Part shown: positions 1 to 12,197 of the stretch, in pieces
Layout: every line of letters starts with the position of its first letter
Position numbering within the stretch: position 1 is the stretch's first letter
Notes under the pieces: generated by a model
Told to the model about the DNA's origin: nothing
What the model saw: the letters and a program-made list of their open reading frames with translations, nothing else
Database searches by the model: none
NCBI GenBank assembly: GCA_003439945.1
Contig: QVRM01001810.1
Coordinates: 1 to 64,000 of the forward strand
Origin: Dermanyssus gallinae
Taxonomy: Eukaryota; Arthropoda; Arachnida; Mesostigmata; Dermanyssidae
Direction: 5' to 3'
DNA: 64,000 nucleotides
Program-made: the position numbers and the translations under genes

Positions 1-1500
1 ACGCGGGCTTGCGGAAGCCTGCAAAAACAAAGAAAACCCACTGACTGAAGTAAAACTGTAAATTGATATCATGAGTACCAAAAGGCCGCATATCTTTAAT
101 AAAACAGTGCACCAGGTCGGGGAAGTAAAGTACTACATTGAAGGCTCTCCCTTAACATGTTATATACTAAGTTTAATGTAGTACTTTACTTATATATACT
201 TTCCGTATAAGTATATATACGTTTGCAAAGTCATTTTCAATTTCTTGCAGTTTGTATTACCTATTGTTCGTATACAGGGCCTGGAGCACAGAAAAAAAGA
301 ACGCCAAATTCGCGGGTTGGCATATAACAACTAGCTGCCTAGTAGTTGCCTTTAGCCTCCGACGACATCTTTGGGATCTGCTGCATCGTACATATTTGAT
401 CAATGCGAGTTCCGGATTTTTGCTCCGAGTGTAAGTTAGTGCTTATCCAGATGGACTGCTTATCCAAGTCACACAGACTTGCACAGCTCCCGTCGGTCCG
501 GCGCAATGGTGCGGCATACAGCCTAAGTATCGATACGGCCGATACAATATTAATAAGATTGCACGCCGTACGGCTAATCATGCCGGTACGCATATTGACA
601 TGGCATGAACATTATCACAATAGGCCGTCAACGACAACGACGCAAGCCGGCAAATAAAAGGCAACTGGCCTATTAATAGCTCTGCAGCTACAGTCTACAG
701 GAAAGCAGTAACGACAGTTCGTTGGCTATATCACAAAAAGTAGCGGGCTGTTAGCGAATGCCGCGACAACAGGTGTGTTAGAATACGGGGGTGCAGCGAA
801 CATGCTACAGAGAATTAAAAACAACGGTTTGTCGGCTATGCGAGAAGAGATATAATGGAATTTTAGCAGCCGATGCGTTATAACGAAATTATAAGCACAC
901 GATATACATTTCTGTATAACATGAAATGCACGCATTACTAAAACAGAAGGAGTCGTAGTCGTGGAATAGATACACCTGCAGTCTGCTCCCATAACTAGGT
1001 AGATACCACGAGCGGGCAGTTAAAGAACTGTCATCTCCAGATTGCGAAACTGCTACGTGCAATTGCAGGTGTCTGCCTGGTTGGAAACCTCAGTGCACAT
1101 ACTGCTAAATCTTTTCTGCAAAATCTTAAAACGTTAGTTTGTACTTCTGTTCTGCTCATTCTACTTGGCAGAACCTTACGATTATTTAAAGACGCTGAGC
1201 CTAAATAAAATGTCAGCGCAATGGAAGAGTTCTCTATCTACAAGTGCAGGAGGTTTTAAATATCGTCACCTCGAAAAACCACTTCACACCGTGCGGGTAA
1301 GATTATATCTGGGTATAGACCAGAATTCCATTTGTGTCATTTGACTACGACAGTATAAACACTGTAGCGTTCTATCTAGCGTTACTCTTGAAACGTGTAC
1401 ATTTTGTTTAGGGCATTATTATAGAAGACACTAAGTTTATTCGAAACGCCCAGTGCATCGGTCAATCTCGGTCAGACCGCCTAAAATTCGCTGAACAGTT
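1..1500. other. Unannotated AT-rich stretch
   Basis: No coding family was recognised on either strand. Open frames are under 90 codons and carry no known motif. The only structure seen is the pair of hairpins at 123-219, listed separately. Confidence 0.5.
123..219. repeat. Two consecutive hairpins
   Basis: Positions 123-139 and 175-191 are a perfect 17-bp inverted repeat (AAGTAAAGTACTACATT and its complement) around a 35-base loop. It runs straight into a second hairpin, 191-201 with 209-219, of 11 bp around a 7-base loop. The two stems share base 191. This may be the core of a degraded foldback element. No target-site duplication was found. Confidence 0.7.
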
Positions 1501-1504
1501 TTAG

Positions 1505-1900
1505 GTCCATCCGTCAGTCAAGGTAGCCAACAAGATAGTCGCGTCACTCCCGCATTGAATAGCTGTGAGCAGCTCCTGTTATATAAGCTTACCAGTTCGT
1601 TTCTCACCAGAACACACTTCCAGCTGGTGATAGTGGGTGTAACTGTGTCGTGAAAGAATCCGAGTCCTCCCATGGTTTGGAACGCAAGCGGGTAAAACCG
1701 GTAGATGGTCGCATGCTGGAAAATGGCTGTATTTTGATTGCCGGTGCACAGACTCGTAGGCCCACACAGATTCGTGTGGATGCCACGAGTGATCCTAGAT
1801 ATTAGATCTGTAGCCATGACCCTACGACAGGGTGTGGGATGGCTTGCAAGCGGGTGCGGTCGACTGGATCTCGCTGCTCGCAAGAACCGCTCTAGGTGTT
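1505..1900 (-). mobile_element. Degraded RLE-type LINE, C-terminal fragment (subfamily C)
   Basis: The minus-strand translation resembles the C-terminal endonuclease region of RLE non-LTR retrotransposons. It has RPHPLA (degenerate for the RPDG motif), then YRFYPLAFQTMGGLG, matching FRPLAFETLGGPG of the copies at 27.9 and 41.4 kb. After a frame change comes a tail reading AIQCGSDATILLATL, the counterpart of DIQRGNAASVRGTL. In the family this domain nicks target DNA. The catalytic RPD and WD positions are lost, so the copy is dead. Its divergence from the other two copies suggests an older or separate subfamily. Upstream RT is absent, as expected for a 5'-truncated LINE insertion. Confidence 0.6.
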
Positions 1901-2019
1901 TCTTGTGGGGGTATCCACTGCTTGTATTGCCGAGGGTCCTGGTGGTAAATCCCAGCGTGCCAAAGGAGCGTTCTGTTACTAGGTTATTGGTCGAAGAGAA
2001 CGCGGCGCCATCCAATTCT

Positions 2020-2495
2020 GAAAGATGTCCGCAGAGCCGTGCATCGTGGCAACGGAGAACGGGTCCGATGGCGCAATGGCGTCAAGAATGCCCAAGCTAA
2101 GTAACGGTGAAGGGCAGCAGCGGATACTTAGCAGTTGGGTGATAGCATCTGTAAAAAGCCTCTGAGGAGGTGAGGGAACTAGTTGACGGAGAAGGAAGTC
2201 ATACGGAGGTAAACGTCCTAGTATGGCCCCGCGGGACGGAATAGTAATAAGAAGGACGGGTCGCGGGACACGCAGATTCGAAAAACTCAAGCTGTCAATG
2301 AGCTACAACTTCGTGTCTATTGCTTTAAAAACACTGGTTACGATAAGTGCCGGTGTTGCAAAGTTTTTGAGGAATATCGCAAAACGTGCAAATGACATCA
2401 CATGCGACCGACGCAAAGCGATGCTTCTGAGGCAAATTAAGTCATTGGCTGTTTGTAGAGGCTGACACGATCTAGTTGGTTCACGTTAATTTTTC
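2020..2495. other. Unannotated spacer
   Basis: Nothing recognisable on either strand between the LINE tail and the TAA microsatellite. Confidence 0.5.

Positions 2496-2588
<93 letters not shown>
2496..2588. repeat. (TAA)n microsatellite
   Basis: About 30 TAA units with one interruption. In this window TAA/TTA tracts sit next to LINE 3' ends at 44.57 and 46.94 kb, so this tract may be the tail of a LINE whose body I cannot recognise. Confidence 0.95.
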
Positions 2589-2589
<1 letters not shown>

Positions 2590-5520
2590 GAACTGATCCT
2601 TCCTTAAAGATTCGGCTAAATGCATTTGAGATAACGCGCAAGATAGCGCAGAAGAGTAACCAGATTCAGTTTTTGAAGCAATTGTCAGTAGAAGGACGCG
2701 ACTTCCATTGTGGGCGCCATAGTCTGAGCTAGTGAACAATGCCAAACAAACGTGCACACCTAAGAAATGTACTTATTAAAAGAATTATGATGAATAATAA
2801 TGCGTTCTAGCCTGAACGCACAGTGCTTGAAGCGGAGCCGATATTAGGTGACGACAAGGCCGGCCTCCTTTGGGGAAGAGAAAAAAAGCCATCAATGTGT
2901 TAAGCCAAAGTTTGGCCGCTTTATCACTATTAACTAGTTCAACGCCTACTTAGAAGTAATCTCTTCGGAATTAGCTGTTCGTTTAAGCTGATGATTAAAC
3001 GAATTAGAGAGTGCTACAGAAAGAAAACGAGGTGGAAGAAATAGAGGTAGAGCGGTTCGCTGCTGCGGGACGTAATGTAGTAGTGATCGAGCGTGCATAA
3101 GCTATCTTTGATGAGGCAGAGTTAACGGAGCAGATGTTAACGGTTGGCTGCCAAGGAGTGGGTAGGTGCGAGTTCTGGTGTGAGTGAGAGCCACTTAGCG
3201 TATGCGTATTCAGTCGAGTAATATGGTGGGCAGATAGGTAGGTAGACAGAGAGGTCAGACTCGTCCCGTTTGCCAATAAGACAGGAAGACAGAAGCCCAT
3301 CTTAGTCCCGCCGCCTGATTAAGCACTGCTTCCCCTCACAACGTTCCTCGCTTCTTCTATGGCCCGATCCCCCCACACTCCCGAGCCAATAACAACAGTA
3401 GTTACAGCGCCAGCAGCAAAGGCCAATGTTGATAAAAATGATGACGATGGTGCCACTTAGACAGGCCGTCTAGGTTGTTGTTGTTTTTGTTGATCTAGTT
3501 GTCCGCGTTATTCCCGGCCAGTATCAGGAATGTTCAGAACATATACCCTTTTGGATAATGGTGTACTTGCATTGCAGTCTCCTATCAGCAACTAGTATAA
3601 GACAACGGCTACCAGCCATTAGTGTAGGACTCACAATCCTACTATACACGTCCTACTACCCACCCCCTCAGGCCTGTGCTTGTCCAAGCAAATGGGTGCG
3701 TCTGTACCGCGTTGAAGGCCTAGCTGCATCTCCCACTTTATCGGTTCCTTGCCTCGGTCTGCCTTGCCAGAGCGCTCACTGTCATTGTCCTCTTATTCCG
3801 TTCCAGAATTATTTAGCCTCATGATGGAATCAAGTGCCTACCCTTCCTTCTCTTCACCACTCGTTCGTGACCACCTTCCCATCAGGTGGAAAGCGGCGTC
3901 GGTGGCGTGGCCGCAGCCCTGGTTAGTCCTAGGGCTGTACATCATCTGAAAAACAGATAAACAGAGAAAACGCGTATTTCACTCTGCATTGCAGATCCTG
4001 ATAATGAATGACTGAAACTGCATAAGGTCAGCAAACACCTGGATGGCGGGAGGGGGAGCTCTTTCGGGGAGCTTTCACAGTACGATAGCTCCCCAAGAAC
4101 TCTTCTCCCCTAGCATCCATTATGCAAACCTTTAAAATGCCTGCGTGCTTGACCGTTCAGCAGCACATTTCTAAGGCCCTAAGGAGTGGCGGTTCGAAAG
4201 CTTAATAGGTCATTTTCAAAATAGCCCTGGTCCCTGTTTGCATGCCTGAAACTGTCTCAATTGAGGGGAACTGCGGATACAGGGTCACTTAATCTGTGAC
4301 TGATCCCTTCATTACTAACATTATCCGTACCTCCCCTTTGAGCGTTTAGGCTCACAGCCGTAGTCATAGCATGGCGGACCACATGTCTCGGACACTCTTC
4401 CCTGATGACAGCCAGTATTTCCTCTACGGTCTTTACCTGGCCTATCCCATGTTCGGTTTCTTTTACCGTATTTTCCATGCAATGCTCTGGCGCCACCGCT
4501 TTCGTCTACAGAGGGTCGGCTCTTTTTAGCCGTCTCACCCGTACCAGTTTCTCCAAGCCTCTCTCAACATATAGTATATCATCTCATCCAGCCTCTACTT
4601 AAACTGGCCATTCTCTCTTCGTGCAGAGTTCGGTATTTTCCTTAGGGATCTTCTAAGACTTTCCCCGGTTCCGCTCGGGGCTTTCTTTAAGCCCTCCTCG
4701 CCGCCTCACTAGTGAGCCCTAGGATGTTTTTGCGTAATTTATGCGACCGTTATGAGGCTGCGGGCGTTTCTGCCAGTAGTACCTGTAGCGACGACTTCCC
4801 TACACTGTTTCGCCTCAAAAGTTCCACCAAAATGTACAAACCCAAAAACAACAATGAACCGCAAGCCAGGGCACCTATATGCTAACACAAAATTAACTAA
4901 TTCTTAAATCCCATGATTCTTTCCACAGGCTTACCTTATACACTGTTTGTTGAAGTCACAATGCAGCGCAATGCTGTCAATTACGTTGTGCGACAACACG
5001 TTTAGCTTGATGGGCTTTTTATCAAGCTGTGTTAGTTAAGTTGACGGTAGGATCTGCTCTAGCGATTCGCTTATTTTTTAACTGATGAACTTAAAGTATG
5101 TGGCCGCTTTCAGTAACGCCAGCTGTTTGAATCTTTTTTATATAAAGAGTGTTGCTCCTGCCAGCGGGTAGACTAGCGGATCATTAAAGAATGACGTATG
5201 CAGCTCCAGCATTTAAGAAACGCAAGCTTAACCTGTCGAGCCTTCGGAGGGAAGACACGGTAGGATGCTCTCGTGTAAGCCGCACTTCATGACAGGACAT
5301 TGGGGCCAGTTTAATATTGAACCGCTCGAGCACATTTTGAAAAAGAGAAAGCATGGCTTCCGATTCCAATGTTTGCTATAAAGGTACCGTTTTTCCGTAG
5401 GTACTGGTTTACGTACTTCACTTGCAGAGAATCCAGGCGATGCTTATCGTCAGCTGTGAGCACGCCGCGCGTCTGGGACCTCAAAGCTTAGGTATTCCCT
5501 ATATTGAGCTTTAGAAATCT
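2589..5520. other. Unannotated stretch with one foldback
   Basis: No recognisable coding sequence. The only clear structure is the GC-rich inverted repeat at 4041-4119. Confidence 0.5.
4041..4119. repeat. GC-rich inverted repeat
   Basis: Left arm 4041-4075 and right arm 4084-4119 are complementary with a few mismatches: GGAGCT...GGGGAGCT against AGCTCCCC...TCTCCCC. The loop is about 8 bases. No flanking duplication was noticed. Confidence 0.6.
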
Positions 5521-5524
5521 TTAC

Positions 5525-5542
5525 ATATATATATATATATAA
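5525..5542. repeat. Short (TA)n tract
   Basis: Nine AT units. Confidence 0.9.
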
Positions 5543-5950
5543 GATTTCGAAAGCGATGCAAGAAATTGTAGAACTCGTTAAAGCAACTGTTTCTTTCTAA
5601 TAGCACGTGATCTCTTAGAAGTCTTGTTTCGGAGTGAAAGTGATGATTGAAATCCGCGACAATGGTGTTGTTGCCTGATATTAGAGCACAAAGTGTGCAG
5701 TTGCGAGACAACCAGTCTTCATATACAGAAACTAAGCACAGCGTCGTACTTGTGAAATGTCTGCTTCTTCTGAAGAACATATAACGCCGGCCAGAAGACG
5801 CGACACGGTCGTTTAGAAAAGAATTCGCAAAAAATTAAGATATTTGATTGACCTCATGCCCAATACTTTAAACTCATAACCCTATGACAATTCGTAGCGC
5901 CTAAGATATGGCGATTATTTTAGTCCTAAATCTATGGCAATGTGAGCCGT

Positions 5951-6100
5951 GACTGCGGAGTAATTAAAATTTTTCGGCGGCATGTCGAGATTGAGTCTAT
6001 GCATAAATTACCTAGAGTGATTTATATGATGAAGGAGGTCATTTATGCATGCATTCAATCTCGACACGACAGCCGAAAAACTTTAATTACTCCACAATCA
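5951..6100. repeat. Quasi-palindrome with about 60-bp arms
   Basis: Left arm about 5951-6011 and right arm about 6036-6100 are imperfectly complementary. The outer part is GGAGTAATTAAA against TTTAATTACTCC. The inner part is TCGAGATTGA against TCAATCTCGA and ATGCATAAAT against ATTTATGCAT. The loop is about 25 bases. The arms differ by scattered substitutions and small indels, so the structure is not recent. A (TA)n tract lies 125 bases downstream. No transposase and no target-site duplication were seen. Confidence 0.8.
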
Positions 6101-6224
6101 ATCTCATCCAAAACAAGAGTTCTCAGAGGCTACGTTCCATTAGAAAAAATATTTGCTCTAGCAAGCTCTACAATTTATCGTACTAAATAAGTAAACAATA
6201 CATTGTGCTCGAAATCTTCCTGGG

Positions 6225-6225
<1 letters not shown>

Positions 6226-6264
<39 letters not shown>
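6226..6264. repeat. (TA)n microsatellite
   Basis: About 19 TA units. Confidence 0.95.
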
Positions 6265-6268
<4 letters not shown>

Positions 6269-9150
6269 GCATAATGTATTTGCATAGGTTATCGCTCTCA
6301 CGTATTAACACTACTAGCATATGACTTGTATTGATATGAGGCAGGCGACCATTCGGAAACGATTTTCGACGGTAAATTCTGAACTTGCTCAGGCGACTGA
6401 GGAACTTGGTCTAACTATTTGCTAATTAACTTGGCTTCTATGGTATAATTGATCCGATATTAAACGGTGCCGCCATGTGACCCACGGCTTTTCATCTCAC
6501 CACGAGATTTAGCGAGAAATTAAAATTCCTTTGAGTGCTCATCTCTGACCTAATAGTCGCCGGTCCGGACGACGAAGCTTCACGTTTTAATGAGAAATTG
6601 ATTAGATTTTACTGGGCCCGAGACAACGGAAAGCATACCTGAGGAAACTTTAGGTTATACGCACGTCGGTGCTGCTTCACGAATATTTTAGTCTTGTTTG
6701 GCCTAAGCGTCTTCTCTTTGTCTGCCCTTGCTTTTTCTCAAGGTACAGAAACGGGGTCCTGTATGATGCAACCCGTGTCACCGTGCAACCATGTCATGCA
6801 AGTACGGGGAAATTATTAGCAAATTGTCTCTATTACTATTAATATATATTATATATATATATAATTCTAAATTTGTCTTGTTGTAAAAAAGGCACAGTGT
6901 GCGGTGAATGTGAAATCTTACATGTCTGCGAAACGTGAAAGCAGTAGAATTACACATCCGGAATAAAAGAAAAATAATAACATATGTATTAGCTGTTGTA
7001 TACTTGTTCTTTATATTGGCAGAGAGATTGGCTGGACCCTTCTCGCATTCCCTGCAATATCGTTTTATCTTCTTCTTGTAATGATATATTACATGTCACA
7101 CTTGTTCATATTTATGCGTAGGATCAATAGTTAACTATCTTTTTATATGTATTATTACTATTTCGGGTTTTTACTACATGACCACCGCGTGTGTCTGCAG
7201 ATTTTATAGGACAGCTTGCGATAAGTACCACATGTTAGCACTGGGTAGCATAATAATAATAATACCTGGTGCAGTGCCCCCACTTTTCATACAATGGCAC
7301 TTTCCTCATGTTATGCAGAGATAACCTGTGATCGTGTACAGGCCTATCTATGTGCAGGGACTGTTGATGTGGCCCCGGTCGCATGGCTCGTGGAATCCAT
7401 GCTGGTCACACCGCGCGCATGATAGAACCCGTAGACGCGATGAAAGCGCGTTACCACGTGCCAGTTTAGCCTATCTAGACTCGTCCTGGCGCGGTATGTC
7501 ATAAATCTTGTGTTGAAGAAGTGTGCGTCAACGTCGGCAAACTTTCGTCGCCGCAACAGGACAAATTCCTGGAAGGCCCTCGTGTGGAGCAAGTGGCGTC
7601 TCAAGTTTTCGACGAACGGAAAAGTTGCTGCGAGGAGCTATTTAAGTCGATTTCGTGTAGAGAGGTGACTTTAGGAAGGTTGGCTCCACTCTCATTCTTC
7701 CACATATCACAGTTATACCATGGCCAGTCCTTTACCAGGGCTATATTCAAATCGAAGAGGCAAGTAACGTTTGCGGGTGACAGAACGTTATGAGATAGTT
7801 TTTGATAGGCAATGCTGCCGTCATCGCTTTTCTGCACTCTCCCGCTTTATGCAATAACGATGTCCCGTAAGTGCCGGACGAGATAAGTAGGCCTGAAAAC
7901 TGTTGATATATGCGGATAATACCACCGCTAGGTAGAGAATGCCTCCGTCTGCGTCTTTACGGCGGCGTCTGATAAACGTCTGATAGGACTTGTTTCCTAG
8001 ACGCAGAGCCAAGCATAGCTATAAAGTTGTCGAACATATACCTTTTATATGCAAAAAAAACAAAGTTTCGCACACCATTGCCGTCACACGTTCTTTGTTC
8101 TTTGGCCGTGTTTTTCTGTGAGGGATTACATTCGTGGCTTTTGGGAATATGCCGAGTCTTTTTGTTACCAGGATCAGTGATACGATTATATGTTTCCGCC
8201 AAAAGGTTAGATCCCTGATTGCTTGATAGTTCCTCAGTAACAGAACAAACGTCTTACGACATATCGTCTCTGCATATAGGCACCGGGACCGCGTCAATAG
8301 TGAAGGTTATCCAACCTGCAGAAATTCTGCAAGACTGTCGTGAAAAGTCGTTGTACAATGCTTAGCCTAGTCTAATTGGGCATTGCAGAGAAGATTAATT
8401 TCACCACAAGAGGGAGTGTTGATGCCGGCTCAGCAGGCCACTCGTAGGCTGTCAGGAAACAGAAGCGTGAGCTCTGCATACTATATCACGTTCTTTTCCA
8501 CGAGGCGAGGCATGGAATTACCGATTTATGGTTGTGAAACATTGAATCCCCACATTTTGGGAGACGCTACCTTAAGCAACGCAGTGAACGGAGTAGAAGC
8601 CCGACAGATTCAAAGGCCGAGTTGCCCTTCTGTCCAATATCACCATTTGTTAGAACTGCTGGGAGCCGCGTTGAGGTTACAGCGCCCCTTATTGAACAAC
8701 TAAAGTGTGTTCTATATGTTGGAGTTTGTCCACGGCTCCGTGAACTGATGGCCCTAACTAAACGTACGGCGAAGAACGTACGTTCTATGCAAAGGCTTAA
8801 ATAGTGCGAGTAACGGTATAGAGCCTTCCTCGTCCCGCTAGAAACATAGCAACCTGGCCGGGTCGGAGCAGCGTGTGTCTCGTTGTGCGAGATATGGTAT
8901 AGAAGCAGGTGGTAAGATAAGCAAGTTTTTTTTTACTGCACCGTGCATTGTGTGACGACTCATTACGTGGCGAGTTTTGTATTGGGCATTCTTACACGAG
9001 CGGATCATTGATTGCAATCTATAGAAATTCATGTTGACTTAACACGTCTCAACTTCCAACTTCAGTATGTGCTCTTGCTACTCACAAATTAACCGCAGGT
9101 TAGCGCAGCGGCGCTGGAGCTGTTCTGTAAAAAGTGGGGTACCCGCAGCC
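6265..9150. other. Unannotated stretch
   Basis: Contains a short TA tract near 6842-6863 and open frames up to about 106 codons (8383-8703 plus). None shows a domain or motif that I recognise. Confidence 0.5.
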
Positions 9151-9159
9151 AGATACACC

Positions 9160-9710
9160 AATCGGTTGCGGTTGCTTCGGACAACACCCATAATTCATTT
9201 TAAATGCGTCGCCGGTCGGGTCCCTGCCATTAAGAAAGCACTAGAGAGAGAAGAAGTTGCGGATCAGTAATTGAGTAAATGGCGATGAGCACCTTATAGA
9301 CCATTTCATCTACATGTCTGGAAAATGAGGCGCCGCTAGGCGTGAGTTCCAAGCCCAGATGTGAAAAATTCTCCAGCGTAGCCGTGAATGTGTCTGTGTT
9401 TTCAACCGTTGCAAAACGTCTTCCACAACGGAACTTCATTGATTTTGTCTTAGAAATTTTAATCTCTAGCAAAAGACCTGCCGCGTACTTTCCAACGTTT
9501 GCACAGCACAAAGTCAGCAGCATACTGAATTAGCTCCACCGACGAATGCCTCTGCTTCACAACCGCCAGCAGGTCACAGACAATTACATAAGACAGAACT
9601 GGGCTAATCGCCCTTGTCGCCCTGTGCCAAATACCCGTTTTCTGTCTGAATTTGGGACGTTTCCAGGGTAACACCATTCCAGTCCTGCATCGCAAAGTTC
9701 TCATCGCTGA
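9160..9710 (-). mobile_element. Non-LTR retrotransposon RT fragment (decayed)
   Basis: The minus strand reads ISPVLSYVIVCDLL, then ELIQYAADFVLC, the RT motif C region with YADD changed to YAAD. After a frame change follow KTKSMKFRCGRRF and FSHLGLELTPSGASFSRH, the palm-thumb signature (KTK-M-F, YLG) of LINE reverse transcriptases. The RT would copy element RNA at the target site in the nucleus. The lost catalytic Asp and the frameshift show it is dead. The clade is uncertain: a jockey/CR1-type LINE is most likely. The N-terminal RT and endonuclease were not found nearby. Confidence 0.65.
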
Positions 9711-10985
9711 AAACAGTCTTCAATAACTGTTTGAAAAGGCATGGTGGAACGCCACATGGTGCCATTTTCCTGATGTGTTAACTATTACAAGAGGATACGT
9801 CTCCCCTTACTTAGTACGATATGCCATAGCAGGCTAACAGTTGTAGTCTTTGCCACAGTCTATTCTAGCTGGCGTCTATCTTACTTCAATATGTAATTCT
9901 ACAAAACAGTACGCGAGCGCAATTCGAAATGTCATTGCCCAGAGTGTATCACCGCTGTCACCGCTAATCAAATGTAGATACTGATGGATTTTGCAGTAAA
10001 TGCCTCCAAACGAACGGTGGAAGCTTTAAAGTGCAATAATTGTCGCCCAAGCTGCCCTGAATGATAAATTGTGACTTGGTTATAACCATAGCCCTTCCAG
10101 TAATTCGGCATTGAAATTATTTCAGTAATATGCTGTAAACAAGTTAATTAATTTAATTCTAGTCATATACAATAATTGGGTTAGCGTAATAGCACTTAAG
10201 TTACTTAAATGACTGAGCGTCACAAGAAAGACCTCCGCACATAACATACGAGTACGTACAAATGCAGTTAGATAATGTGGGCTGTCGCTATATGTATCAC
10301 CATAACGTTTATTAGTTGTGTTCATTTCTTGTGCAAAAAGACACCATTCGTTTATCTTTGTCGCTGCCATTCTCGCTGCCGTTATAGCGGTCGTCATATG
10401 CCAAATGTTGTATTTGCATCATTGGGAGCTCGAAAGCGCACTACCAACCGGTCACTGGGTGACCTCTCAAGGCACTCCGCAGAATGTAACCGACAAACAG
10501 ATTCCTCGTTCTGTCCTTTTAGGCTGTTTACTTATACATCAGCTTTTTTTCGTTAACTTTACGCGTTACTGCATCCTTCGTTCTAAAGTTCACGTTTGCC
10601 AATTTTGGTGACAATGTTCCATAGGTGTACTGAAAGGCCATAGTTGTGATGTATGAAGATGACATAGTGGTTGCTTATCATGACCTGGGTGCTATCAAGC
10701 GCATTTTCTGGCAGAGATGTTAAAAAAGCTAGAAATAAACGCCATGTCCTAAAAGTGCTAGAAATAGACGCCAAGCATGTGAAATTTAGAAGAAGCCAGA
10801 CGTCTTATTTTGCGGCGGCCAACCTTTGGAATTTGGGAATATTCTTTCCGTCAAATCTTTCCGGTACCTGGAACATTGGCTTCATTTTACTGGGACGACC
10901 TTCACTGCGCACATCGTCAATGTAGCACAACTCTAGTGTCTATTTTGGTAAAGGTAGGCGACGTTTGGCGACTGTCCGTGCCTAA
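9711..10985. other. Unannotated stretch
   Basis: Nothing is recognisable apart from a short imperfect direct repeat of about 22 bp near 10722 and 10751 (both contain CTAGAAATA). Open frames of about 84-97 codons at 10275-10925 have no identifiable domain. Confidence 0.4.
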
Positions 10986-11141
10986 AGCAGTGCTCCCAAG
11001 AGTGTACGAAGTGTCATGCGTCTGTCTGACCCTTAAGAAGAGATCGCTGCACTGCCACTCTTAAATGGCATGCGGAGAGCAGCTGACAGCACGATAAAGA
11101 TCAATGTTATATGTCTACTCAATAAAAGTGAAATAAGTGTG

Positions 11142-11145
<4 letters not shown>
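10986..11145 (+). repeat. Interspersed repeat X, copy 1
   Basis: About 160 bp that matches 20400-20565, roughly 80% identical by eye. Shared landmarks are GTGTACGAAGT, ATGCGTCTG, the AGATC.CTGCACTGCC block, AGCAGCTGACA, TGTTATATG and AGTGAAATAA. It runs directly into (AT)n. Both copies can be read as YEVSCVC in one frame. The 3' AT tail suggests a SINE or LINE 3' end, but no A/B box and no RT was found. Confidence 0.75.

Positions 11146-11182
<37 letters not shown>
11145..11182. repeat. (TA)n microsatellite
   Basis: About 19 TA units at the 3' end of repeat X copy 1. Confidence 0.95.
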
Positions 11183-11184
<2 letters not shown>

Positions 11185-11229
11185 AAGAGCGGATCAAAAA
11201 ATCTGATATATATTTTATTAAAAATAATA

Positions 11230-11990
11230 TTTATTTATTATTGACTCCCGCACACTGCAATGCACTTGTGCTACCTTCTTTTTTACCATTTGAAACATTC
11301 TTTAAACGCGTCTTTCGAGATTGAGTTGCTCCTGCAACTTTTTTAATCTCCTCTATATTTTCTGCTCCTTTATTTTTATCCACTTATGCAGGAAAAGACC
11401 ACAAGGTTCCAGGTCCGGCCAACAGAGAGTTCGCAGAAATATACATTTTCAATCAAATGATTTGAAATTTGCGCCGGTGCATTGTTATGGAAAATTATCC
11501 AAGAGTTGTTTGCTCAGAGCTCAAACCTTATCCGTTGAACATTTCAGCGCAATTTTCTTACAACTTTGCGGTAGTATTCCGTGTTGACCACAAAAAAAGG
11601 TGGCAATAGAAATCATGAAAGATGATTCTCTTGTAGCCGAAAAAGACAGTCAAGAGAGCCTCTTTGTCTGAATTTCTTCAACTCTTTCCTTAGAAACACT
11701 ACTAGGAGGAATGGGCTTTGTTCTCAATGTCATAACAATATACCCACGACTTGTCTCCTATAGTCAGTCTCTAAAGCAATCCAGGGCCTTCTGTTACCGT
11801 TTGATGTTTCAATTCAGACATTTTTTGGCGGGTTGGAAATTAAACATTTTTGGAATTTGCTGCCAGAGTTCTGGCGCATAAAATATCGATCAAGGCTCTT
11901 ACAACTGATCCAGAAGATATCTCCAATTCATCAGCTTCACTTTCATCACTTTCGGTCTCTTCACGTTCGTCGCAAAATCAAGGGTACTAC
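11230..11990 (-). mobile_element. Mariner-type transposon fossil 1
   Basis: On the minus strand the translation contains, in several frames, a counterpart of the PDLAP block (WPDLEPCGLFL) that carries the third catalytic Asp of mariner transposases. Further along is ISKDAFKECFKW*KK, the C-terminal block usually read as IPKDAFxKCFxxWKK. Upstream the ETSRGYIVM stretch corresponds to the GDESWVYxYD block. The enzyme family cuts and pastes DNA at TA sites using a DDD triad. Stops and frameshifts run throughout. It is homologous to fossil 2 at 43.84-44.48 kb, which lies in the same orientation. Terminal repeats were not found. Confidence 0.7.
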
Positions 11991-12160
11991 GTATACACAG
12001 TGTTTTTCCCACTCTAGAAAATATGATTTGATATTTAACACCGAACTTAATACAGATTCCAGTGTTCCTCCGAAGTGAAGATCTTGGCGATTTTGGTCTA
12101 GCAGCAAAATGCAAAGTACTAGAACTTTTCAATATGCTCTTTGCTTTCTCTCTCTCTCTC

Positions 12161-12197
<37 letters not shown>

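Noticed and set aside
1738..2100. 120-codon plus-strand frame
   Set aside because: It overlaps in antisense the recognisable LINE C-terminal region and has no motif of its own.
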